Assembly (NCBI RefSeq): GCF_002797415.1
Contig: NZ_KZ454944.1
Span: 1,878,665-1,942,664, forward strand
Direction: 5' to 3'
Source: Bacillus alkalisoli
GTDB taxonomy: Bacteria > Bacillota > Bacilli > Bacillales > Bacillaceae_I
DNA length: 64,000 bases
The translations under genes and the position numbers were made by a program. The first letter of the stretch is position 1. Each line of letters opens with the position of its first letter. Shown in pieces: positions 42,400 to 50,727 of this stretch. The notes beneath the pieces were generated by a model. That model saw only the letters and a program-made list of their open reading frames with translations, was not told where the DNA came from and made no database searches.

Positions 42400-43500
42400 A
42401 TGGAACAATATAGATGCAACAGTTGTGGACAAAAGCATCCTGTTACGGCTACTAGGTGGCGCTGTGATTGTGAGGGAGTCTTAGATTTAGTGAAAGATAA
42501 ACCAACAATTGATGTAACTGTTTGGAATCAGTATCCGAATTCGTTGTGGCGCTATTTCGAAACCATGCCATTTTCAAAAGATTCAAAGACTTGGGAATTG
42601 ATCACAATGGGTGAAGGTCAATCTCCTTTAATCGTTCTTGATCCTCTAGAGCCTCATACATATGTAAAAGTAGATTACATGATGCCAACCCTATCGTTTA
42701 AAGACAGAGGTTCCGCTATTCTAATGACAAAGGCAAAGGAACTTGGCGCATCAAAAGTGATAGCCGATAGTAGTGGTAATGCGGGAACATCGATTGCTGC
42801 CTATGCCGCACGGTGTAACATATTGTGCGACATTTATTTAAGTGCTGAAACCTCTCCAAAAAAGATTGCTCAAGTAAAAGCACACGGTGCAACGATTAAG
42901 GAAATTCATGGTACTCGTGAAGACGTGGCCGCTGCAGCACAAAAAGCAGTAAAGAAAGAAAACGTGTTTTATGCAAGTCATGTGTACAATCCTTTCTTTT
43001 ATGAGGGGACGAAAACGTACGCATATGAAATTTTCGAGCAACTAAAAGGTGTACCGGATTCATTAATCATCCCAGTTGGGAATGGTACCCTATTGCTTGG
43101 GGCTTACTTTGGTTTTCGAGAGTTATTAGAAAACGGATTGATTGAAAAAATGCCAAAACTAATTGCTATCCAAGCAGCTAACTGTGCACCTCTTGTCCGT
43201 GCCTTTGAAAACGGGGAGGAAACTACTAAATCTGTCGCAAACAAAGGGACGCTAGCAGAAGGAATCGCCATTGCATCACCAGCACGCGGAAAACAAATTC
43301 TTGAAGCAGTTCGTGAGACTAACGGTACGTTTTTAGCCATTAACGAAGATGAAATTCAACTTGCCAGGTCCATACTCGCTGCTAAAGGTTTCTATGTCGA
43401 GATCACATCAGCTGTTAACTATGCTGGCTACTTAAAATATAAGAACTCACCAGAAGAAAAAATAATAATTCCTCTTTGTGGGGCAGGGATTAAATCTTAG
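42400..43500 (+). CDS. Second threonine-synthase-like PLP enzyme with zinc ribbon
   Basis: 366 residues; zinc ribbon C6, C9, C22, C24; PLP lysine K101 in LSFKDRGS; DSSGNAGTSIAAYAA and PVGNGTLLLG contact PLP. It is a distinct paralog of the 36184 enzyme. GGAGGGGT precedes the start. With RidA upstream and a D-threonine-aldolase-like gene downstream it probably acts on a beta-substituted amino acid rather than in threonine synthesis (inference). Confidence 0.82.
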   Translation: MEQYRCNSCGQKHPVTATRWRCDCEGVLDLVKDKPTIDVTVWNQYPNSLWRYFETMPFSKDSKTWELITMGEGQSPLIVLDPLEPHTYVKVDYMMPTLSFKDRGSAILMTKAKELGASKVIADSSGNAGTSIAAYAARCNILCDIYLSAETSPKKIAQVKAHGATIKEIHGTREDVAAAAQKAVKKENVFYASHVYNPFFYEGTKTYAYEIFEQLKGVPDSLIIPVGNGTLLLGAYFGFRELLENGLIEKMPKLIAIQAANCAPLVRAFENGEETTKSVANKGTLAEGIAIASPARGKQILEAVRETNGTFLAINEDEIQLARSILAAKGFYVEITSAVNYAGYLKYKNSPEEKIIIPLCGAGIKS

Positions 43501-43554
43501 AGGATCGTATGCTAAGGCTACCTTACATACATTTAAATTTTTCTATAGGGAGAG

Positions 43555-44679
43555 ATGATGATGATGATGATGATGAAAAGAAAGGAATTAGACACTCCAT
43601 GCTTATTAATTGATCGAGAAATCATGATGGGAAATATTCGTAGGATGCAATTATATGCCGATAAGTACAACGTTCAACTTCGTCCACACACAAAAACACA
43701 TAAAATGCCTGCTCTCGCTAAATTGCAGGAAGAGATAGGTGCAAAAGGTATTACAGTAGCAAAAGTTGGCTAAGCAGAAGTAATGGCTGAGAACGGACTA
43801 AACGATATATTTATAGCAAATGAAATAGTAGGAGAAGGTAAATTAAACCGTATAAAAAAGCTTGCCGAATCAATTGATATTTCCTTTGGTGTTGATAGTA
43901 TTGATCAATGCAAAATGATAGAAAAAGTCTTTAGTGACAGTCAGAAGCAGGCTCAAGTTCTTATCGAGATTGAAGTGGGTGAAAATCGCTCAGGTATTAT
44001 TGAAGAAAATGATTTCATACTTTTAGTAGATTATATAAAGAATTGCTCTCATCTGAACTTAAAAGGAATCTTCTCTCATGATGGTCATACTTACAAAGCA
44101 AAAGATCTTGAGGAATGTCGAAAACTCTATAACGAAGCTCAAATTCGAACACTTCATTTTGCACATTTAGCGGAAAAATAAGGGTCCAAACTAGAAACGA
44201 TTAGCATTGGATCTACTCCGCCTCTTTTGCATGATTTTGGGGTAATGGAGGGGATTACTGAGCTTCGTGTGGGAACCTATATCCTCATGGACGTAGCTCA
44301 AGGAAATGCAATGGGTACATTCGCCAATTGTGCTGCAACTGTTTTAACAACGATTATCAGCAAACCTACAAAGGAACGTGTAATTACTGATGTTGGTGCA
44401 AAAGGGCTCACGATGCAGTCGCGCAGTCAGGGAATATGTGCAACTACAGGCTTAGGTTATATTAAAGACTTTGATGACGTTTATATTGATCAAGTTTATG
44501 ACGAACACGCAATAATTTATAATGAAACATTCAGTAATCAAGTAACAATTGGGGAAAAACTAGAAATTATCCCAAATCATATTTGCCCAGTTTGCAATTT
44601 ATACGATTACGCCTACCTATTATCTGGAGAGGAAGTGGTAGAGGAGATTCCGATTCTGTGCAGAGGAAAGCTACAATAA
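43555..44679 (+). pseudogene. D-threonine aldolase / D-serine dehydratase-like gene with two internal stops
   Basis: Alanine-racemase-fold PLP enzyme (DSD1/DTA type): KELDTPCLLIDREIMMGNI, PLP lysine in RPHTKTHKMP, GIFSHDGHTY, ISIGSTP and the metal-binding end PNHICPVCNLYDY. One frame spans the gene but is cut by TAA at 43771-43773 (KVG*AEVMAENG, where family members have Glu) and at 44179-44181 (LAEK*GSKLE). The start has seven tandem ATG codons. The rest of the frame is intact, so inactivation is recent or the stops are read through. Confidence 0.85.
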
Positions 44680-44767
44680 TTCAAAAGGCTATCGTAACCC
44701 TAATTCTAAAACGAAATTTACTCATAGCTTTAGGAGACACCGACAGATTATGTTATTTCTAAAATAA

Positions 44768-44802
44768 GAACACTTGTTCCTTATTTTGTTTTGATATATA
44801 AT
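44768..44802 (+). promoter_or_regulatory. Promoter with LexA box overlapping -35
   Basis: GAACACTTGTTC (44768-44779) is a GAAC-N4-GTTC LexA site. TTGTTC (-35, 44774-44779) and TATAAT (-10, 44797-44802) are separated by exactly 17 bases, so LexA would cover the -35 box. It precedes the holin-like toxin gene. Confidence 0.75.
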
Positions 44803-44846
44803 CAAATTAGTGCATTACCCCAGTTGGAAGGGGGTGATGCCGATAA

Positions 44847-44924
44847 TTGACAACTTTTCAAGCATTAGTGCTTATGATTGCATTTGCTAGTTTAGTTGTA
44901 TCTAGCGTAAAAGACAAAAAATAA
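44847..44924 (+). CDS. Holin-like type I toxin peptide, 25 aa
   Basis: TTG start after GGAAGGGGGTGATGCCGATA; the peptide MTTFQALVLMIAFASLVVSS ends with VKDKK. This is the putative holin-like toxin family of Bacillaceae: one TM helix, short polar ends. In type I systems such peptides depolarise the membrane and are silenced by an antisense RNA overlapping the 3' end. With the LexA-box promoter upstream the arrangement parallels E. coli TisB/IstR-1 (analogy, inference). Confidence 0.82.
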   Translation: MTTFQALVLMIAFASLVVSSVKDKK

Positions 44925-44995
44925 CCCAACCTTGAGCGTGACAGCGAAAAAGGGTGGACTCTAACTGAATTGCTGACTCCCTTGAAGGGAACCTG
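44915..44995 (-). ncRNA. Possible antisense antitoxin RNA
   Basis: On the minus strand, ACCCTT...AAGGTTGGGT followed by TATTTTTTG forms a terminator-like end just inside the toxin gene, and CCCTTCAAGGG forms an upstream stem. This is where antitoxin RNAs of this family lie. No convincing promoter was found. Confidence 0.35.
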
Positions 44996-45004
44996 CTATT
45001 GTGT

Positions 45005-45041
45005 GGGCCGTATGGTGTTAGCGCACCAAAGGTCTTTTTTA
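45005..45041 (+). terminator. Toxin mRNA terminator
   Basis: Nested stem GGGCC...TGGTG-TTAGCG-CACCA...GGTCT followed by TTTTTT, about 80 bases after the toxin stop, giving the long structured 3' region common in type I toxins. Confidence 0.65.
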
Positions 45042-45251
45042 GTATTTGCTTGTTTTTATTTATATAATATCGTTTTTTTTAAATAATAATACTATAAAGA
45101 TTTGTTTGTGGTCAGTGATTTTGACCAGTCTATGTCTAAGTCCCTAGTGGTTGTTGACAACAAAGCCACTGATGGAACAAAAAGCACCCTATTACTGTTT
45201 AGGGGGTAATATATTAATAAAAATAATTAGAGATGGATGATAGGAGCGAAT

Positions 45252-46082
45252 ATGAAAAAAATTATCGAATTTACTCATAAGGTACCTTCCAAATTATTAA
45301 CTCCTACTAGTGGTTTTCTAAAGGGCTATAGCCATTCTCTTAATCCATATACTGGCTGCTCTTTTGCCTGTTCTTATTGCTACGTAAGGAAAAGTCCAGT
45401 AGGTCTTTTTAGAAAACAAGAGTGGGGGACATGGGTTGATATTAAGCAAGTAACAAAAGAAAAATTATCACGTGAATTAATGAATTTAAGAAAGAGGAAT
45501 AAGGAAATAACCATTTTTATGTCTTCTAGTACAGATCCCTATCAACCAATTGAATATCGAGAAAGAATTACAAGACAGTTATTAGAGGCAATGGTTGAAG
45601 TGCCTCCAGACTTTCTATTTATTCAAACTAGAAGCCCATTAGTGACTAGGGATATCGATTTGATTGCTAGATTAGGAGATAATGTAAGAGTTAGTATGAC
45701 AGTGGAAACGGATAAGGAATCAGTTAGAAAAAAATTTAGTCCTTTCGCTCCTCCCATACAAGCAAGACTTAAGGCTTTGCGACAGCTAAAAGAGCATAAC
45801 ATTCCCGTTCAAATAGCAATATCACCTGTCCTACCATTCTCGGACCAGTTTCCAAAAACCTTATCAGCGCTTGTCGACCGAGTCGTAGTAGATGATTTCT
45901 TTTCTGGTGATGGAAGTCAAGGGAGAAGAACAGAGAAGCTTCATATTAAAGAGTTGTATGACCACGATGATTTAAAAGACTGGTATGGTGAACATGCACA
46001 TAAGCATGCTATGAGACTTTTAAAAAGTTCATTTAAAGATGAAAACATATTTTTTAGTCAAGAAGGCTTCGCGCCTTATTAG
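45252..46082 (+). CDS. Radical SAM protein, SPL/Rv2578c-like
   Basis: 276 residues; start at 45252 after TAGGAG. The cluster motif is C36-x3-C40-x2-C43 (TGCSFACSYCYVRKSP), spaced as in radical SAM enzymes. NPYTGC, the SSSTDPYQPIE segment and the TRSPLVTRDIDL segment are typical of the spore-photoproduct-lyase-like group. The substrate of this subgroup is unknown; true SplB is longer. Confidence 0.85.
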   Translation: MKKIIEFTHKVPSKLLTPTSGFLKGYSHSLNPYTGCSFACSYCYVRKSPVGLFRKQEWGTWVDIKQVTKEKLSRELMNLRKRNKEITIFMSSSTDPYQPIEYRERITRQLLEAMVEVPPDFLFIQTRSPLVTRDIDLIARLGDNVRVSMTVETDKESVRKKFSPFAPPIQARLKALRQLKEHNIPVQIAISPVLPFSDQFPKTLSALVDRVVVDDFFSGDGSQGRRTEKLHIKELYDHDDLKDWYGEHAHKHAMRLLKSSFKDENIFFSQEGFAPY

Positions 46083-46135
46083 GACTGAAGATATGTACAG
46101 ACCAAAACTAAGCGCTAAAAGTAATTGGAGGCCCT

Positions 46136-46777
46136 ATGTTCTTATTCTTAAACATATTTAAAAAGAAACAAAAACAAAGTACGAAAACTAAAGAAGTAAA
46201 ACCGATTCTAAAAAAAGAGAAAATCTCCATCCGTAAAGGGGAACTAGGAGAATATAAGATTGATATACAACTAGCACAAATGTCTAAAGAATATAAGTAT
46301 GTAACGGACATTATGATTAAGAATGAAAAGTCAAAGTCAGGCTACTCGCAAATAGATCATATCCTTATTACACCATATGGCGTTTTTGTTATTGAAACAA
46401 AGAATTATCAAGGCACGATATATGGTGGGAAAAATAGAAAGCAATGGTTAGTAAACGGAAAGATAAGGTTTATGAGTCCTTTTATACAAAATTATGGTCA
46501 TATTCAAGCCTTAAAAGGAATTTCGACACAAATGGATCATGTTTTCTCTGTCGTATCTTTTACAAAACGTTGTACGTTTAGATTAGACGAATTGGATTAA
46601 AGAAAAATAGATTCTGATCATCTAGTTGTATACGACGTAGAACTCTCAGATTTAATTAATAGAAAAATTTCTGCTTTGTGTAAGAAAAAAGTAACGGAAA
46701 AAGTAGCACAATATTGTATGGCAAATAAGAAGTTTAATGGTAAGGTTGATTGTTTTGACCACCAAAAGGAAATCTGA
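46136..46777 (+). pseudogene. NERD-domain nuclease-related protein, interrupted
   Basis: Residues about 33-150 are a NERD domain: RKGELGEYKIDIQL, SGYSQIDHILITPYGVFVIE and TKNYQGTIYGG contain the conserved D and E-x-K of a PD-(D/E)XK-like fold. The frame is stopped by TAA at 46598-46600 and continues (RKIDSDHLVVYDVELSDLIN) to 46777, without the C-terminal zinc finger usual in full-length members. It is a pseudogene. Confidence 0.75.
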
Positions 46778-46940
46778 GTTGCCACAAAGAATTTTATAAA
46801 GATCTTATTCTTCCTAATCCATCTAAATAAAACAGGCACTTATGCAAATTCCTATTTTTTAAGGTAACAGCTGGTCACAAAAGAATAGGTTAAGTGAATT
46901 CAGTAGTGGAAAATATTTTCGGGATGTTATAGAAAACATA

Positions 46941-46973
46941 AAAAAAGGATTTGTCCTGGACAAATCCTTTTTT
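46941..46973 (-). terminator. Terminator of DUF4023 gene
   Basis: AAAAGGATTTGTCC / GGACAAATCCTTTT hairpin with T-runs on both strands. Confidence 0.8.
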
Positions 46974-46985
46974 GCTCTTGATTAC

Positions 46986-47105
46986 TTAATGTTGTTTATT
47001 CGGTAATTTCTTTTCTGGATGTCCTTTTCCTTGACGCTGTCTATTTTGTTCATCCTTTTGTTGCTTGTCTTGTAGTTTGTCGATAAATTGTTTTGTATCG
47101 TCCAT
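46986..47105 (-). CDS. DUF4023 family small protein, 39 aa
   Basis: ATG after AAGGAGG. MDDTKQFIDKLQDKQQKDEQ ends with GKGHPEKKLPNKQH, the signature of DUF4023, a short hydrophilic Bacillales family of unknown role (often near spore-associated genes). A clean terminator follows. Confidence 0.8.
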   Translation of the reverse strand: MDDTKQFIDKLQDKQQKDEQNRQRQGKGHPEKKLPNKQH

Positions 47106-47291
47106 TCTTCATTGTCCTCCTTATCTTTAATTGCTTTTTTAGGGTTCCCGATTGAGGGGGAAAATATGTATTGATCTGAGTTGAACTAGCAGCAAAGAAG
47201 ATGTGCCTAGAATAGAGGAAAAATAACTTGAAGAAGGAATAATGAATCATATTACAGAATAGAGAGCTATATAAAAGTTAGGAGTGAGAAG

Positions 47292-47897
47292 ATGGAGACA
47301 AATAATAAAAACATCCCTTTTAGATTAATAGAACAAAAAGAAGAATCAAGTAACTTAGTTATTATCTTACCCGGTGCTAGTTACACAACGCAGGCTCCAT
47401 TGTTACACTTTACTACAGGCTTATTTTATACAAAAGGTTTTGATGTATTACACATTAACTATTCCTTTAATAAGCAAGAGATGGATGCTCTTAGTGAAGA
47501 GAATTTTACAACAGCTGTACAACGTGCAATCGACGAGGCCTTAAAAAACAAGAAATATCGTAATTTTTATATAGTGGCTAAATCAATAGGAACAATAGCT
47601 TTAAGTTATCTGCATCAACATACTACGTTTGAAAATGCAAAATTAATATGGTTGACCCCTTTATTACAAAGAGATGATGTATGGAACGCAATGGTTAGTA
47701 GTGATAAAAAAGGACTTTGTATTATTGGAGATAAAGATAGCTGCTTCATTGCAGAACGCTATGAAAAGTTGAAAAATAATTCTCATCTACTTTTAAAAGT
47801 AGTAGAAGGGGCAAATCACAGTTTAGAGCTTGATGGTGAGCCGATAGAATCTATTGAAATAGTAAAAGATGTAATTTCGGCTATTAATGATTTTTAA
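47292..47897 (+). CDS. Alpha/beta hydrolase
   Basis: 201 residues. VIILPGASYTTQAPLL is the oxyanion strand, VAKSIGTIALSYL the nucleophile elbow (G-x-S replaced by K-S-I-G, Ser retained), IIGDKDSCF the acid region and GANHSLELDG the histidine. Small cytoplasmic hydrolase of unknown substrate. An array module follows the gene. Confidence 0.75.
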   Translation: METNNKNIPFRLIEQKEESSNLVIILPGASYTTQAPLLHFTTGLFYTKGFDVLHINYSFNKQEMDALSEENFTTAVQRAIDEALKNKKYRNFYIVAKSIGTIALSYLHQHTTFENAKLIWLTPLLQRDDVWNAMVSSDKKGLCIIGDKDSCFIAERYEKLKNNSHLLLKVVEGANHSLELDGEPIESIEIVKDVISAINDF

Positions 47898-47920
47898 CTT
47901 TTAGACTGTTAAGGATTGTA

Positions 47921-48000
47921 CTTAAAGTAACTGGTGCGATGATCTAAGAAGGGTTGTCGCTTACTTTTTGCTGAAGTTTTTAACTAACGAATCAGAATAA
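47921..48000 (+). repeat. Array module in second array
   Basis: CTTAAAGTAACTGGTGCGAT, GATCTAAGAAGGGTTGTCGC, TTACTTTTTGCTGAAG, then the core TTAACTAACGAATCAGAATA. It shows that the array family is not limited to the first 35 kb. Confidence 0.75.
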
Positions 48001-48033
48001 TTGTAGAAAAAAGATAAAAAGGGGAGATGGATT

Positions 48034-48405
48034 GTGAAAATATCAAGAGTTTTGTTAAGTATTGGTGTAACAATAATAGCAATTTTTATTTTTCTTGGGT
48101 ACTTGTTTTTCGTTGAAGGGCAGTATGTTTCAACGAATACAATTGGGGTGCAAGAAATAGAAGTTTCAGAAGAGGAAATCTTAATAAAAGGCATTTCTTC
48201 TGACAGTGGAAATGGTTTTAGTAAGCATACGTACTTTTTGGAAGATGAAAATCTTTACATTAAGTTAAAGTATAGCATCGTAAGTATATTTAACCCTGCT
48301 GGTGATTTTAATATAATTATTACGCAGCCAACCAATGAAATTAAAAAAATTTATATTCAAGGTAACAAAAAGGACGATAAAAGATTAGTTTGGGGAAAGC
48401 AATAA
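48034..48405 (+). CDS. Hypothetical membrane-anchored protein, 123 aa
   Basis: GTG start after GGGGAGATG. One N-terminal TM (about 8-27), then a beta-rich domain (VQEIEVSEEEILIKGISSDS) resembling extracytoplasmic DUF domains of Bacillus. No lipobox. Confidence 0.6.
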   Translation: MKISRVLLSIGVTIIAIFIFLGYLFFVEGQYVSTNTIGVQEIEVSEEEILIKGISSDSGNGFSKHTYFLEDENLYIKLKYSIVSIFNPAGDFNIIITQPTNEIKKIYIQGNKKDDKRLVWGKQ

Positions 48406-48430
48406 CGTAGACAAGCTACGATTTAATCAC

Positions 48431-48670
48431 TTGGATGAGAATTTTTTGATTAATGTTACTACTATATCTAATTTAAACCAAGAGTGGATTGAAGTTTTAA
48501 AAGAAAATATTTTAGGATTTGAAATCCACGGTTTAGATTACACAGCAACTGAAGATAGAGATAGTTTATCAAGAACGAGCATAACGAAAGATTTTTGGGT
48601 GAGCATATTGAATCTGTTTGATAAGAAAGCCCAGGAAGATAGGAAGGAATTAACAGCGTTACAAAATTAA
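48431..48670 (+). pseudogene. Fragment of an unknown protein, 79 aa
   Basis: The frame (NFLINVTTISNLNQEWIEVL) is open upstream into the end of the preceding gene, has no ribosome site and starts at an arbitrary TTG. It is probably the 3' part of a gene truncated by recombination. After it comes a right core TAACTAAGAAATCAGG (48709-48724). Confidence 0.45.
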
Positions 48671-48831
48671 CACTGGCGTTTCATAAGGTAGGAATACTTA
48701 ATAAGTTTTTTAACTAAGAAATCAGGTTTGTTGCATTACCGTGTGCTTCATACCAACAAAGGATAAACGCTTAGTGGAACTATCCAACTAATATTATCTA
48801 AAGGAAATAGGAACAGAGGGAGTATAATACT

Positions 48832-49503
48832 GTGATATTTTTTGACATAGATGGAACATTACTTGACCATGACAAAGCTGAAAAAAATGGCGCTATTGAT
48901 TTTTTAAGAAATTACAAAAACGAAATAGAGTGTAGTGAAAACGAATTTGTTGAAAGATGGTTTACCTTATCTAATAAATATTTCGAAAAGTTTTTAGCAA
49001 AAGAAATGTCCTTTCAAGAACAAAGAAGAATGAGAATTAAAGATTTGTTTGGTCATCATCTAAGCGACAAGCAAGCAGATACAAAATTCAATAATTATTT
49101 GGAATTATATAAAAGTAATTGGTCTGCTTTTGAAGATGTGATTCCTTGCTTAGAAAAATTAAAACAACAAGGGTATCATCTTGGTATAATAAGTAATGGT
49201 GATTATAATCAACAAGTAGAAAAGTTAGAGCGAATAAGGATCCAGCATTTTTTTGATTGTATTATTACCTCAAGTGAAATAGGAGTGGCTAAACCTAATC
49301 CTATTATCTTTCAAGAAGCATGTGTTCAAGCGAACGTTTCATTTTATGAAAGTTATTATATAGGAGATAGATTAGAAGTTGATGCAATTGGAAGTACAGA
49401 TGCAGGGCTGGTAGGAGTATGGATAAATCGAAAAAATAACACTACACATAAAGGTGTAAAAGTGATACATAGTCTTGATGAGTTAACCTTGTTAGTAATT
49501 TAA
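48832..49503 (+). CDS. HAD-IA family hydrolase
   Basis: GTG start. 223 residues with HAD motif I FFDIDGTLLDHD, motif II GIISNGDY, motif III VAKPNP and motif IV YYIGDRLEVDAIGSTDAG, all intact. Resembles YjjG/pyrimidine 5'-nucleotidase-like phosphatases; probably dephosphorylates a small metabolite. Confidence 0.88.
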   Translation: MIFFDIDGTLLDHDKAEKNGAIDFLRNYKNEIECSENEFVERWFTLSNKYFEKFLAKEMSFQEQRRMRIKDLFGHHLSDKQADTKFNNYLELYKSNWSAFEDVIPCLEKLKQQGYHLGIISNGDYNQQVEKLERIRIQHFFDCIITSSEIGVAKPNPIIFQEACVQANVSFYESYYIGDRLEVDAIGSTDAGLVGVWINRKNNTTHKGVKVIHSLDELTLLVI

Positions 49504-49581
49504 TATTTCTTATTAAAGTAAAGAGTGTGATGATCTAACATTATGGCTGGAGTTCGAAAAAAGATGTAGGAAATGAAATAA

Positions 49582-49616
49582 GAACACTTGTTCCTAATTT
49601 TATTTTGTTGTATAAT
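49582..49616 (+). promoter_or_regulatory. Second LexA-box promoter
   Basis: GAACACTTGTTC (49582-49593), TTGTTC -35 and TATAAT (49611-49616) with 17-base spacing, the same design as at 44768-44802. Surrounding AAATAAGAACACTTGTTCCT is nearly identical. It lies 66 bases before the Rpn fragment. Confidence 0.65.
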
Positions 49617-49681
49617 TTATTTAGTACAACACCAAGTAATTTCTTCTCTTTTATTTCTCCAAAAGGATGTGTTAGTTTACT

Positions 49682-49996
49682 GTGATAGCACTAGTTAGAG
49701 AAAAGGAAGCTCCTACGAGTTTTATTCATCATGACCAGCTTTTCAAACAATTAATTCACACATTTTTTCCTCAGTTTTTAGAAGCTTTTTTTCCAGAAGT
49801 GTATGAGTATGTGCACTTTTCAAGTTTACAACCATTATCTGAAGAAGTGTTTACTGATGTTTTTGAAGGCGAAAGTGCAGATATTGTTATGGAGACAAAA
49901 TTAAAAGTATTTAGTGACAGTGACAGAATGAAACTTTGTGTAAGGTTATTCGTAAATAGTACTAACAAGTTACGGTTGTCAAAGAGGTGTAAGTAA
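49682..49996 (+). pseudogene. Rpn family nuclease, N-terminal fragment
   Basis: FIHHDQLFKQLIHTFFPQFL, FFPEVYEYV and SEEVFTDVFEGESADIVMET match the start of Rpn (recombination-promoting nuclease, PD-(D/E)XK) proteins, normally about 290 residues. After METKLK the sequence diverges (VFSDSDRMKLCVRLF) and soon stops, so the catalytic core is incomplete. The stop overlaps the next ATG by one base. Confidence 0.7.
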
Positions 49997-50538
49997 TGTA
50001 TAAAATCTTTTGTTCTATTATTGTTATTTATTTAATTTTCTTAACGGGATGCTCGGATTCACCAAAGTATAATGATGAAGATGTTGCTGCAATAGTAAGA
50101 GGAGAAGAGATAACAATTGGTGAATTACGTTTTTTATATCCTGATGAAAAAATACTTAGTATGATTGACGGGACGATAAAAGCTACATTAATAATACAAG
50201 AAGCAAAAAAAATGAACATCGATGTGTCCTTAGAAGTAAAAGAAACGATTGAAGCGTTGAGTGATTACCCACCTGACCATATAGATACTAAGACAGCAAA
50301 TTCAATTCGTGAGTTTGCTAAACCACAAGCTGAAAAACTCGGTCTAGCTCCAGAAGAATATTATAAAATGTACATTGAGAAGACAAGTGAAACAAGTGCG
50401 TATATTAATGCTTATATACAAAGGGTTCTAGGTGAACCAACAAAGGATATTGAAAAGTATGATGAACAAGCAAATAAGCATCTCAATGAATTAATTGAAG
50501 AAAATAAAGATGAGATTAAGAAACTAATCCATAACTAA
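49996..50538 (+). CDS. Lipoprotein with SurA/PrsA N-like domain
   Basis: 180 residues after AAGAGGTG. Signal MYKIFCSIIVIYLIFLTGC with Cys19. The mature part (VAAIVRGEEITIGELRFLYP, then helices ending LIEENKDEIKKL) resembles the helical chaperone-like N-domain of SurA/PrsA proteins without the parvulin domain. Likely an extracytoplasmic lipoprotein chaperone-like protein. Confidence 0.7.
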   Translation: MYKIFCSIIVIYLIFLTGCSDSPKYNDEDVAAIVRGEEITIGELRFLYPDEKILSMIDGTIKATLIIQEAKKMNIDVSLEVKETIEALSDYPPDHIDTKTANSIREFAKPQAEKLGLAPEEYYKMYIEKTSETSAYINAYIQRVLGEPTKDIEKYDEQANKHLNELIEENKDEIKKLIHN

Positions 50539-50548
50539 TGGAATTGTA

Positions 50549-50617
50549 GCTTCAACTATTGGGAGCGATTGTTCAATAAGAGCAGTCGCTTCTTATACTA
50601 ACAAAGCAGGTTAGTGA
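50549..50617 (+). repeat. Array module with perfect right core
   Basis: CTTCAACTATTGGGAGCGAT, TGTTCAATAAGAGCAGTCGC, TTCTT, then ACTAACAAAGCAGGTTAGT, in which ACTAAC and GTTAGT are perfect inverted repeats around AAAGCAG. Confidence 0.75.
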
Positions 50618-50727
50618 ATATGAGAGGTTACCTTCTGATTGATCGTCAATGCAACAAAAAAAGAGTAGTGAATGCTATAAATATCGACTACCCTTTTGAG
50701 TATTTATAGATGTTCGAAATTATTTTG

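Noticed and set aside
36184-43500. Threonine biosynthesis locus
   Set aside because: Two threonine-synthase-like genes would suggest it, but homoserine dehydrogenase and kinase are absent and the neighbours (RidA, importer, exporter, LysR) indicate catabolism.
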